From positions 868,001 through 932,000 of the forward strand of contig NW_023501043.1 in NCBI RefSeq assembly GCF_014066305.1: a stretch of DNA of 64,000 nucleotides, given 5' to 3'. How positions within the stretch are numbered: the first letter of the stretch is position 1; the number at the start of each line of letters is the position of its first letter. Under the pieces are notes generated by a model. It was not told the DNA's origin. It searched no databases and worked only from the letters and a program-made list of their open reading frames with translations. Positions 12,168 through 22,431 of the stretch are shown here, one piece after another. A program made the position numbers and the translations under genes. The stretch comes from Letharia columbiana (taxonomy: Eukaryota; Ascomycota; Lecanoromycetes; Lecanorales; Parmeliaceae).

Positions 12168-12955
12168 GGTAAGGATTCATAGTAATTAGCCCGATGCCTC
12201 CTTCAGAACACCGCTCGTTGGAACGCTGCGAGAGCTGTGATTCCCAATACTGGAGCGCTGGTCATGATTTCTGGTCAGCTCATTGGTAGCATCGACGACA
12301 ATGACGTGACATTCCCGGCCATTGCGCTAATCGAACTGTGTCTGCTCCCTGGAACTGGTGCCGGGAATGCTCCTGGTGCAGGTGCTGGCGGTCAACGTGG
12401 TGTGGTTCGCATGGTTCTAGCTCTGGATCTCTTCTGCCGTATCGCAACCGAGGTCTTTTAAAGTAGGCCCTTCCACTACTCCATTGCCGTTGCCAAATGT
12501 CGATCGTGCACCGTCGTCACCTACTCGGCGTCCCTCTTCCGCTTTCAGGCCTATGCGTGCCAACGTTCGCGATGATACGTCCTCCTCCTCGAGCGGCCTC
12601 AGCGTCCTTACACCTATTAATGAAGTTTCAATGGGCGAAGCTGGTAGCGGGTCCGGAGCAGCTGATGGTGAGGTGGAGAGTGACGATACCTTGGAAGGGA
12701 TTGAAGACTTGAGTACGTAAGATCCACTGCTGCAAAGCGATGTACTGCACGATCAAGCTATTTCCTGCTTTTAGTTGGCGCTTTGACTAGAGTTATTTGA
12801 TACGCTTTGACTTGGTCGCAATGCTTAGATAAATATCCGTATTACTTGACTAGATTCGTGCCCGCTTGCAAATATTCTGATTGTATATCTTACTGATCTG
12901 TTTTACTCCATAGCTGTTTTCGTTTCTGTTACCCACCTTCACTCGCAGGCTAGAG
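12168..12955 (+). other. region upstream of Helitron Rep, possible 5' exon
   Basis: Normal GC DNA after the AT block. A frame at 12484-12720 encodes a Ser/Pro-rich, acidic low-complexity peptide of the kind often found at the start of fungal Helitron proteins, and the following 230 bp could be intron or decayed sequence. Its assignment to the Rep gene is inference. Confidence 0.35.
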
Positions 12956-15690
12956 ATGCCGGCGATCCGTCAAAGTCGGCCGAGGACACAGAGAGCCGTT
13001 GATTACAATCGGCAGAACGACGAGACCGCAATACGAAGATACAGACGAAGTCTAACCAATGGCGTTAGGCAGATTCGAAGCCAGATACCTTGGTGGGTCC
13101 AAACTAATGCTGCTCGTGATCTATCCTGGCAAACCTTCTGGTCCCGAACCTGCAATCATTGCGGTACGGATTTGCTAGATGCATAACCAAACGCTTTCTG
13201 CTGTCGTGGGAATACGGTGAAATTGCCTTCGCTCCCATCATATCCACAGTATTGGAACCATGCAATGCAACCCTTTGAAACCCGACTGGGCAGCTTCATC
13301 AGCATGCTTAACGGCCTGTTCAGCTTTACAACAATCGGTGTTACCTCGGGGGTTTTTACACCTGCTTACGGAGCGGTTGCAATCACCGGTCGAGTCTATC
13401 GTCGTATTCTTGATCCAGAGGATGGTGCCCACTCGTGGCGATGGTTTCTATATGATAGTACAGGTCGCAGTGATACTGCCGATCGCTTACGCGTCTCTCA
13501 ACAAGTGACTGAGGCAACTCGCCGTATGCTGGAAGATCTCAATCCTTTTCTGAGGAATGTTGGTTCTGCAATGGCGAGCACAGATGCTCAATCTTACTCA
13601 ATCTTCCTCGATCAACCTTCAACAGGTGATGAGATTGCTGCAATTGTTAGCGCTCAGAATCTCGCCAACGTGCAGGGGAGACGGATAGTGGTTACTCGAA
13701 TCGACTCTCGCCCAATTTCAGACTTCATCGACATTCTGTCTCCATCTTATGAGCGACTACAGTACCCATTATTGTTTCCTTTCGGTTCCGTAGGATGGTC
13801 GAGAAACAATGCTTTCGGCCTTACTCAAATTGAGTGGTAACGAGCACGGCTGCTACAAGATCCAATCTTTCAGCGCATGGGTCCGTTGGTTTGTGGATGG
13901 GCTGTTCACATGTGGTCCCTGGTTGAGGAAGATCGTCTGGCTTATCTAAAGCGGGAGCGTCAGGACCAGCAGCGCTGTCAACGCGCTTTTCCTAGCCAAA
14001 ATAGGGAGTCTCGAGCAATGGATGGGGACGTACGGAGTCCTGGTGAGCCTGCTCTCGAGTCCGGTGACCATGAAGAGGAATTCGCTCTGGAGTCTTCAAT
14101 CCCGGCGTCCTTTCTTGGTTCTCGACAATGGGCTTCGAGACAGGTAGCTGATTGTTTGGCGCTCGCAAGAGTCTACGGACAACCCTCTCTCTTTGTTAGC
14201 GTTACAACAAATCCGCGATGGCCAGAATTACAACAGCGACTGCGTCCTGGACAAAATCCTCTTGATGTTCCTCATTTACTCGTCAGAGTCTTCCACGCTC
14301 CTTTGAAGAACATGATTCAATTTGTCAAGTCAAAATTCAAGGATATTGCATACAGTGTTCGTGTGGTGGAGTTTCAGAAGCGCGGGCTACCACATGCTCA
14401 TATTTTGCTAAACGTAAGTTTTATACGCTTCTATATATTAATCTCTATCGCTAATTCCAACTATGATAGGTAGAACCAGAATTGTCTTTGGACAGGCTTG
14501 ATGAATTATTGAGCGCCGAGCTGCCCGATCGTATTGCAGACCCACGTCTATTTGACCTGGTACTTCAATGCAACATCCATCCTACAAATCATCTGGGCGT
14601 ACCTTACTCGCGCTGCAATCAGAAAGATGTTTGCCTTTACGGATTCTCTCAGTCGTGCAACCCGACTACTCCAGTTGACGAGTTCGGTGGTGTTCATTTG
14701 AGGCGTCGCTCTCCTCAGGACGCGTGGGTTGTGTCCTATTGACCTGCCCTGACCAGGCTTATGGAATCACATTGTCGCGTGGACGTTTGTTTTACATCCG
14801 AAGCCTTCCTCTATCTCTATAAGTATCTATATAAAGGCGTCGACGGTGCGAAATTCGCAATATCTGATGGGGCTACCACCGATGAATTCCACGACTATCT
14901 TCACGCACGTTATCTCTCATCCGTTGAGGCCGTCTGGCGGATTTTGGCGTTTGATATCAGCACCAAATTCCCAGCTGTTACATCCTACAGTCTGCATCTA
15001 CCCGGCCGTCAATTGGGGCAAATAACGCGCGGCCGCACTGAAGCTTCCATGACTACTCCATTATTGGGCTATTTGGCAAGGTCCAGTGGTGATGAATGGG
15101 ATAATCTCAAATACCTTGACTTCTATCAAAAATACACGGTCTATCCTATTAACAACGCATCCCGTCGTCGCCGATACGCTACGGTCATTACTTCATCCAC
15201 AGAGACCGCTATCCTCAACTCGAGGACTTACGGCCTAATTCGAAGAGACCGAATTCGGGTCTGCCGCCTACACTTCATCCCTCTGCGATCGGGCGATCTT
15301 TACTATCTACGATCGCTACTACTTCATCGTGCCAGCCATACCTTCGAAGGCTTCCGAGTCGTTGAAGGCACCCTTCACCCTACTTTCCAGGCAGCTGCAG
15401 TTGCAATGGGCCTCTTTCGTGGCAGGAATGAGGTCCAGCATGCCTTAGAAGAAGGAATCGCCGCTCTGCTGCGACTTTCCCAGTTACGATTTCTTTTCGC
15501 AAGCATGATTTGCGACATCGCGGAAGACCCAATGCAGATTTGGGAAAAATCCCAAGAAGATCTATCTCGGGATTTCTTACAGACGTCGTCCGTAAGCGTT
15601 GCCTCAGACCTTGCTTTACACGCGATGACGGATATTTTGCGGGGACGGAATCTATTCGCCACAGTGGGACTGGGGGTTAGTGGGTCACAT
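12956..15690 (+). pseudogene. Helitron Rep/replication-initiator half, decayed
   Basis: One continuous frame encodes the N-terminal part of a Helitron RepHel protein, the rolling-circle HUH nuclease. In order: a CxxC segment (CNHCG, about 13155), the Helitron-like N domain (LQYPLLFPFG, about 13760), the Rep domain with the two-His motif RGLPHAHILL (about 14381-14410), and the Tyr motif LYLYKYLYKG (about 14806-14835) followed by the SSVEAVWR block. A 56-nt intron (14414-14469, GTAAGT..ATAG) interrupts it in phase 0 just after the HUH motif. Three in-frame stops break it: TAA 13184, TAA 13838 (where the family has Tyr in EWYRARLL) and TGA 14740. The PIF1-type helicase half is absent: similarity stops near 15690, where the next element begins. 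A helicase C-terminus lies separately at 52 kb on the other strand. Confidence 0.85.
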
Positions 15691-15895
15691 GAAATTGCAC
15701 TGTTTCAGGCCCTTGCTAGCAGCCTTGCAATGGGTAGGAGACACGTGTCCCCTACGAGCTATGTAGATGCCTGTCTTGTCTCTTTCAGAGCCATTGCATA
15801 CTTTTTGTTCCTACCCATCAATTAGCCCTCTTCTATCAAGTCCATAAACACCACCCCACATATAGTCACTATACCCTACCACACCTACCTGCACA

Positions 15896-16986
15896 ATGGC
15901 CGCTACACGTTCCTCGTCCAACAAGGCCACCAGGCCCAAGAAGACCAAGGCCACCCCTACCACCGCTGCTCCGAAGGGCGCCAGTAAGCCTACTACCGCC
16001 ACCAAGCCGGCGAGACCCCCCAAACAGGCCATCAAGCCCACCCGTCCCATCCTTGTGAGGGAAACCCCCTCCCGAACGACCAGCCCAGAATTCAGTGAAG
16101 AAACACCGCTAGCGACACGTAATAGGGTCCAGGAACTCGAGGATATGGTGGTAGAACTTAGCCGTAGTGTGCGCCACGCCCACAAGTCGCGGTCTCACTC
16201 CCGTCATAGTCGCCGTCATCGTTACGACTCGGACTCCTCCCCACCAGACTCAGAAGACGAGGGCCAGGTGAAGGTGTCTTTCCTACATGAACCAGGTAAT
16301 AAACCCTTTCTTAAACTCCATGGACGCTACCGTGCGGTCAATATCACGTACTTCAAGCAAATCTTCTTCGGGACCTTCAATCCGGAGCACCTCACCAGGC
16401 TGGCTCACAGCTACACCAATCGCGGCATAAACACCAGGTCCAAGGACAAGGATGACGACGTCCGGAAGGCTACCGGGTTGAATCAACTCCTCCGTTATTT
16501 CGAGGTGTATGGGCAAGCCATCTGCCACTATTCCCAGCCGTCGGTGGCCCTCGGCTACTGCAAGCCATACCGGACTATCGCATTCGCCTGTCGGATATGT
16601 CAGTCCATTACATATTTGAGTCCATGCTTCTGTACCACTATGCCTTTATGGGCGCACGCATCTACCATGGTCAGGACGACCCCACCGCCTGGACCACTGA
16701 CGATCAGAACTGCAGAAACCTATTGGTCCATAAGGCACCTCCTTCCGGTGGTATCAAGTATGCCAGTGGCCCTGCCACCAAACCCTCCTCTTCAGGGGGA
16801 AATTCCTCGTGCCACGCCTTCAATGCGAACCGCTGCAGTCGCGAGCAGTGCAAATTCAGTCATACCTGCTCCATATGTCAGCAAAGTCACCCCACTGTCG
16901 CCTGCCCTAAGGCCCATACCTCACCGTCGACTGCTAACGTAAATCTCATGCCGCTGGGAAACCGAGTCACCAGGGCGCCGGCATGA
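15896..16986 (+). pseudogene. gag-like protein of the tyrosine-recombinase retrotransposon
   Basis: The start ATG at 15896 opens a basic, Pro/Thr/Lys-rich N-terminus followed by an Arg/Ser/His-rich segment (RSHSRHSRRHR, about 16190). The central region ends at a frame shift near 16550-16600. The second frame reads MSVHYIFESMLLYHYAF and then a Cys/His-rich tail (C-x7-C-x4-C-x4-H-x-C-x2-C-x5-H-x4-C, about 16810-16905), the zinc-finger arrangement of DIRS-type gag proteins, ending at TGA 16984. The frame break makes it a pseudogene. The next protein begins about 115 bp further on. Confidence 0.7.
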
Positions 16987-18164
16987 CTGCAGGACTCCCC
17001 CAACCCCGTCCCGGTGCCTATGTCGCTGCTGGCGGTAGCAGAGTGGTTCCCCTATACACCATACGACCTGTCCGATCCAGATCTACCTTAGCAAGGCCCA
17101 TTGTTATGGTTGGAGTCTCACACGGACTCCGCCTATGCCAAGGCGCTAGAGGCTATACTTCGGAAGGGTGCAAAAATCGGATATCGAGGCCCTCCCATAG
17201 CCCACCGCAATTCGAATCATTTTTCAGCCCTCGCTGCACCGGATATTCTGACAGCGAACCTTCAAAAACAGCTACAGCAGGGTCGGTTGGATAAGGTAGA
17301 CATCGATCGGGAGCCTCGCTTCGTGTGCTCGCCATTGGGTTTGGTCCCGAAGCATGACGGCGGCTGGAGAAGGATCCATGACCTCTCCTTTCCCTATGGC
17401 TTATCAGTCAACGACGGCATACCCTTAGAGTGGGGTGCATTGGAATACGCTACATTCGACGATGCGGTGGCCGCACTGCTCCAGCAAGGCCGAGGGGCCA
17501 TACTTGTCAAGCGAAACCTGAAAGACGCATTTCGACATATACCGGTAGCGGTGTCAGACCGATGGCTATTGGGCTTCTCATGCGACGATTCCTATTGGAT
17601 GGAACGATTCCTACCATTCGGCCTACGGCCATCGCCTTTCCTATTCGATCTATTCGCCAAAGCGGTCAATTGGATCATGGTGGCGGTCCTCCACTAGACA
17701 GGTTTAGCAACGAATTTCAAAAGAATGATTCAAAGCGGGAACAGCCCTACCCTTCTACCGCTAACCCGATTGGGCAATATCACGGACTTCGGCGAAACCT
17801 TTGCCGAAGAGTCACAAATCTCTTTGAATTTCACTTATTCTTCTTCTTTCACCACATATATACATCATGAACTCCTCCAATGATGGGGTCCTCGTTATAA
17901 CGACCTTTACAGTTATATTGCTAGGCTATTGAGCTGTGATCGCCACTACACCACGTCATAAATACGTCCTTCCAGTGAAGTACGTGTTAGCAACTCAGCT
18001 AAAAAAGCTGGTTCCGGGGGGTGTCTGCGCTTGACAGTCAGACACCCCTATTTGGATCTAAATACCTCCGCAGAGCCTCTGTAGGGCCCCGTAGGGCTGT
18101 CGCAGGGCTCCCGTAGGGGCTGCTTCTAACAGTACGAGTAGATCGAGTTTAATTAGTTGAATAT

Positions 18165-18370
18165 AACTGTGGTAGTTCGAATAACTGGAATAACTGAGAT
18201 ATCTCTATGGCTGCGGTAGCCCAAGTAGCTGAAATAACTGGGACATCCCCATGGCTGCGATAGCTCCAATAGCTGAAATCACTGAGACATCCCCACGGCT
18301 GCGATAGCCCAAGTAGCTGAAATAACTGGGATATCCCCATGTCTGCGATAGTTCAAATAGCTGAAATGGC
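18165..18370. repeat. 44-bp minisatellite, about 4.5 copies
   Basis: The unit begins ATGGCTGCGATAGCCCAAG and recurs with scattered substitutions, ending next to the segment ATCGGACGGTTTCAATTCG that is also found at 52546. Confidence 0.75.
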
Positions 18371-18666
18371 TGTCGAGACAAGATATCGGACGGTTTCAAT
18401 TCGTCCAAATATGCATCGTTCGATAGGTGACCCTTGTCTGCAGAGGTTTAATTGGCTGTGATCGACGCAGTAGATCCTTCTCTTGTGTGCTCATTGCAGT
18501 GATGTACCACAATGTGATATTGCCTAGGCACGCGGAGATAGCAGGCCAAGTTGCAGTGGTGTTCTCCGCTTGCTGAGTGGCGATCTGACGTGGGATCTTG
18601 GAGAGCAGGCCTGTGTTCTTGGTGCTGGGGGCCTTGCTATCGCTTGGTTTCTCCATAGTGTTCTCC

Positions 18667-19578
18667 GCATTTGCCTGCTGCAGTGGTTCCTCCTCTTACT
18701 GAGTATCGGGCTGGTGTGAGATCGTGGAGAGCAGGTCTGTTGTGTCACTGCTGCTGCTGACTGTCTCCGCAATATTCTCCGCATTTGCCTGCTGCAGTGG
18801 TTCCTCCTCTTACTGAGTATCGGGCTGGTGTGAGATCGTGGAGAGTAGGTCTGTTGTGTCACTGCTGCTGCTGACTGTCTCCATAGTGTTCTCCGCATTT
18901 ACCTGCTGCAGTGGTTCCTCCTCTTACTGAGTATCGGGCTGGTGTGAGATCGTGGAGAGCAGGTCTGTTGTGTCACTGCTGCTGCTGACTGTCTCCGCAA
19001 TGTTCTCCGCATTTGCCTGCTGCAGTGGTTCCTCCTCTTACTGAGTATCGGGCTGGTGTGAGATCGTGGAGAGCAGGTCTGTTGTGTCACTGCTGCTGCT
19101 GACTGTCTCCGCAATATTCTCCGCATTTACCTGCTGCAGTGGTTCCTCCTCTTACTGAGTATCGGGCTGGTGTGAGATCGTGGAGAGCAGGTCTGTTGTG
19201 TCACTGCTGCTGCTGACTGTCTCCGCAATATTCTCCGCATTTACCTGCTGCAGTGGTTCCTCCTCTTACTGAGTATCGGGCTGGTGTGAGATCGTGGAGA
19301 GTAGGTCTGTTGTGTCACTGCTGCTGCTGACTGTCTCCGCAATATTCTCCGCATTTACCTGCTGTAGTGGTTCCTCCTCTTACTGAGTATCGGGCTGGTG
19401 TGAGATCGTGGAGAGTAGGTCTGTTGTGTCACTGCTGCTGCTGACTGTCTCCGCAATATTCTCCGCATTTACCTGCTGCAGTGGTTCCTCCTCTTACTGA
19501 GTATCGGGCTGGTGTGAGATCGTGGAGAGTAGGTCTGTTGTGTCACTGCTGCTGCTGACTGTCTCCGCAATATTCTCC
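18667..19578. repeat. 114-bp tandem repeat, eight copies
   Basis: Units start at 18667, 18781, 18895, 19009, 19123, 19237, 19351 and 19465, exactly 114 bp apart and nearly identical. Because 114 is 38 codons, the array stays in phase on the minus strand. One frame gives a repeated Arg/Ser-rich peptide (MRRILRRQSAAAVTQQ...), another gives an acidic repeat (VNAENIAETVSSSSDTTDLL...) with one TAA per unit. A diverged relative of the array is at 52.64-53.34 kb. Whether either frame was ever translated is unknown. Confidence 0.9.
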
Positions 19579-19827
19579 GTACTGCATTGCTCCTTCTCTT
19601 GTAGAATATCAGACTGAGTGACTGGCTGAATGGCTAGCTGAGTGGAGTGGTGAGCTGGCGGGGTAGATAGTGCTGACTGAGTGACTGGCTGAATGGCTCG
19701 TAGTTATTATATACTGTAAGAACGAGAGGTATGTATAATGACATCTAGATAGGTGGGTAGATTATTTCTTTATTTTTGCTATGTTCAAATAAGCAGTTAC
19801 GCTAACGCCGTATAGGGCAACTTTGCA

Positions 19828-19866
19828 ATTGAATCACTGTTTTATAATATAAAACAGTGATTCAAT
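19828..19866. repeat. 39-bp near-perfect palindrome
   Basis: Two 18-bp arms (ATTGAATCACTGTTTTAT and its complement) are separated by 3 bp near the right end of the TA element. The motif GATTCAA also occurs in the element's termini, so it may be a subterminal protein-binding or hairpin site. Confidence 0.85.
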
Positions 19867-20351
19867 TTGTGGGTGATCGACGAGGCTAATAACTACTCTA
19901 TATGGTTAGCCTATTGAATTATTACCCTTTTCGTTTTGAATCATTCTTTTGAATCACATTGCTAAACCTGTCTACTGGGCAATCGTGCTCCACTACCTCG
20001 ACGATTTTTTTCGCTATCCTATCCCCCTGGGCAGACGGCGTGGCATATGGCCAGGCCTTCGATCAGGTATGCAATGATTTGGGCCTCATGGTGAACCATA
20101 CCAAGGACATTATGGGTACTATTGCGGATTTTTCTGGGAATTGAACTAGACAGCAACTTGATGCAAGCAAGACTCGCCCCGCACAAGCTCGATCGAGTGA
20201 GAAACACGGTGGATGACCTCCTAAAACGGGCAACAATCCCACATCGGGAGCTCGAGTCAGCGGTAGGTTTCCTGTCCTTTGCTGCGAAAATTGTGATCCC
20301 AGGAAGGGCCTTCCTGAGCCGCCTTTCTGACGCCATTCGGAGGCCGGTGGG

Positions 20352-20504
20352 TGTCAAAATAAGGTTCCCAGCCTCCTCCCAGCCACCTGTTGGAATAACC
20401 ACCTAATTTATGAGGAGTACAAATACTGGCCCAGGGGAGCTCTGAGATAGAATAATTTATGCAATCTACACACTACTTATTCTACCATACCTAATATTCT
20501 AATA
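20352..20504 (+). repeat. 5' LTR of the gag-only Copia-type element
   Basis: 153 bp, aligning end to end with 21675-21827. Differences are mostly C to T or G to A, for example the terminal TGACA reads TAATA here, which matches RIP-type change. Confidence 0.85.
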
Positions 20505-20561
20505 GGTTATAAGCCCGGGCTTGACGCTTAGGATACCACCGCTATTCCACATTAGCCAGTC

Positions 20562-21392
20562 ATGGACCCCGAAACCTCCTCATTCAAGTCACCTATCCGT
20601 TAGCTTACGAATAATAACTATTCTAAATAACTTATCGATATTAAAGCTCTTCTTAGAGGTAAAAAGCTCTGGAACTACACTCAAGAGGCCCCGGATTCCG
20701 ATAAATCAGTCACGGCCCAAGCCAAATGGCGTGATTCAGCAATGGAGGCTGCAGACCTTATTACCCCTACCATAAGTGGCCCCGTCAAACAGAAACTTCA
20801 GGCTAACGCTTTTGACGATGGCTACCTTATGATGAACTCTTTGGCCAATATCTATGCCCCGAAAGGGGACGCCGAATTCATGCGATTGACCCGGGAGTAC
20901 TACTCGCTCCGGTACGAAGATTTCGACTCCATGACTCACTATCTTACCCACATCAAGACGCTGGAGGAACGTATTCGAGGGACCAATGTGGTTCTTGACG
21001 ATGATAAACAGACTCTTCTCTGTCTCGGCATGACTCTCCCAGAAGGATTTCAGTATTTCACCAAAATTTGGGCTATAACGCCGGGGATGACTGCCGATAA
21101 AGCGAGGAATATGCTGCTAGAGGAGGAGAGACGTCAAAAGACCCTAGATATAGGTACTGTGGGCACTGGGGGAGTAGGGCTAGTTGCAATAACCAGGCAT
21201 CCGAGTAAGAGGACTCCTAGCGGAAAGGCTATCGTCAACGATGTGGTATGTCCTCGCTGTGGGAAGGGTCACGAAGCGGATATTTGTTGGAAGTTGCACC
21301 CGGAATTAGCCCCGGAATGGCTGCAAGAAAGGTGGACCATTGAGAAGAGATCTCGGAAGCGGAAATGGGACGAGTTACAGCAGCAGGATTAA
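20562..21392 (+). pseudogene. Copia-type gag with two early nonsense codons
   Basis: ATG at 20562 begins MDPETSSFKSPIR and then meets TAG where Gln fits and TAA where Trp fits in the LTNNNYSKWLIDIKALL block, both explicable as RIP-type C to T or G to A changes. From about 20640 the frame is open to 21392. It holds the UBN2-like gag region (LANIYAPKGDAEFMRL, MTHYLTHIKTLEERI, LCLGMTLPEGF) and a CCHC-like knuckle CPRCGKGHEADICW at about 21250-21290. The basic tail KRSRKRKWDE ends it. The capsid-like protein would have packaged element RNA; this copy cannot make full-length protein. Confidence 0.85.
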
Positions 21393-21429
21393 GAGGTACT
21401 AGGTGAAGAAGGGGCGTTTATTAACTTGT

Positions 21430-21612
21430 GACGGTCAGGAAGGCTTGTCGGTGACGGCCAGGAAGGCTTGTCGGTGACGGCCAGGAAGGCTTGTCGGTGA
21501 CGGCCAGGAAGGCTTGTCGGTAACGGTCAGGAAGGCTTGTCGGTGACGGCCAGGAAGGCTTGTCGGTGACGGCCAGGAAGGCTTGTCGGTAACGATTAGG
21601 AAGGCTTGTTGG
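21430..21612. repeat. 23-bp minisatellite, eight copies
   Basis: The unit GGCTTGTCGGTGACGGCCAG plus GAA is repeated about every 23 bp with few substitutions, between gag and the 3' LTR. Confidence 0.9.
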
Positions 21613-21674
21613 TATCAGATTTGGGTATAGCATCATGTTTTTGATTGGGCTAGGGAAGGTAGGTTATAGGGGAG

Positions 21675-21827
21675 TGTCGAAATAAGGTTCTTAGCCTCCT
21701 CTCAGCCACCTGTTGGAACAATTACCTAATTTGTGAGGGGTATAAATACTGGCCCAGGGGAGCCCTGAGATAGAAGAATTCATGCAATCTACACACTACT
21801 TATTCTACCATACCTGATATTCTGACA
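21675..21827 (+). repeat. 3' LTR of the gag-only Copia-type element
   Basis: 153 bp, TGTCGAAATAAGG to ATATTCTGACA, preceded by a purine-rich stretch (TAGGGGAG) that can serve as polypurine tract. Confidence 0.85.
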
Positions 21828-22431
21828 GTGGCCTGCATACGGATCACGTCCGATATGAGGGCCGACCTACTATGGTGGCAAACCTTTCTGAAGGACTGGA
21901 ACGGCCTGAGCCTACTCCGTAACGTCGCCGACCGTCACACATGGCATATTTGGACTGACGCATCGGGGAAACTCGGTATGGGCGGCTACATTGTAGAACT
22001 CTCGAACCTATCGCCATCCCTTCAGGACGTTTTCAGCGAACGAGTACCCAAACGGGAGCTCCATAAGGATATTCAGTTCAAAGAAATGAAAGCCGTGGGC
22101 CATGCCATGCCATCCGGACATGGCTGGATAGGCTTCATGGATCTCGTCTGATCCTTTACTGCGATAATGACGCGTGTGTACATGGGCTTCAGAAGTCTTC
22201 CATCCGGGGGCCGGCGATGACACCACTACGGGATATAGCCATGCTCATGGCGACGTACGATATCCATATGGTTCCTACATGGATACCCACCAAGGCGAAT
22301 CAATTGGCTGACGATCTTTCACGCTTTCGATTTCGAAAAATCGCTGACAAATATCCACAGCTGAGACACCTAGCTACCTCTCTGCCTCGCTAGGGCGAGG
22401 GCCACCGGAATCATGGTACAGTCAGACCCCT

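Larger units (their letters stand above)
17697..19972. mobile_element. 2.28-kb TA-flanked TIR element packed with minisatellites
   Basis: Both ends begin GACAGGTTTAGCAA and share about 40 bp of imperfect inverted repeat including CAAAAGAATGATTCAAA. TA flanks both sides (17695-17696 and 19973-19974). Deleting element plus one TA restores the RT frame through LHYWAIVLHYLDD, so this is a true TA target duplication, as in Tc1/mariner/Fot1-type elements. No transposase is visible. The interior is a 44-bp minisatellite, a unique segment shared with 52545-52720, eight 114-bp repeats and a 39-bp palindrome. 18000-18130 also matches GC-rich repeats at 37383-37615. Confidence 0.85.
20352..21827 (+). 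mobile_element. gag-only Copia-type LTR element (TR-GAG-like)
   Basis: Two 153-bp LTRs (20352-20504 and 21675-21827) begin TGTC and end TGACA (mutated to TAATA on the left). Just inside the left LTR is GGTTATAAGCCCGG, one base from the complement of the initiator-Met tRNA anticodon region, so priming by a half-tRNA is inferred. GTGGG/GTGGC flank the element as a 5-bp target duplication with one mismatch. Only gag is encoded. Protease, integrase and RT are missing, and a 23-bp minisatellite occupies the place after gag. Confidence 0.85.
17101..22393 (+). pseudogene. reverse transcriptase-RNase H of the tyrosine-recombinase retrotransposon, in three pieces
   Basis: Piece 1 (17101-17694) carries RT fingers/palm motifs: SPLGLVPKHDGGWRRIHDLS, LKDAFRHIPV and the RFLPFGLRPSPFLFDLFAK block. 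Piece 2 (19975-20351) carries the catalytic box HYLDDFF (about 19990-20010) and the thumb/connection region FLGIELDS. A seventh T in the run after GAC GA (about 20005) shifts the frame immediately after YLDD. Piece 3 (21828-22393) has RNase H motifs: IWTDASGKLGMGGYI, the KEMKAV glutamate, then in a shifted frame CDNDACVHGLQ and the final D in NQLADDLSRF. The pieces are separated by a TA-flanked element and by a Copia-type element. At both sites the host sequence without the insert reads straight through. Confidence 0.85.

Noticed and set aside
18524..19126. Arg-rich protein encoded by the 114-bp array
   Set aside because: Open frame is an automatic result of a repeat period divisible by three; no independent support for translation.
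21430..21612. CRISPR-like array of 23-bp repeats
   Set aside because: There are no unique spacers, units abut directly, and the context is a eukaryotic LTR element.
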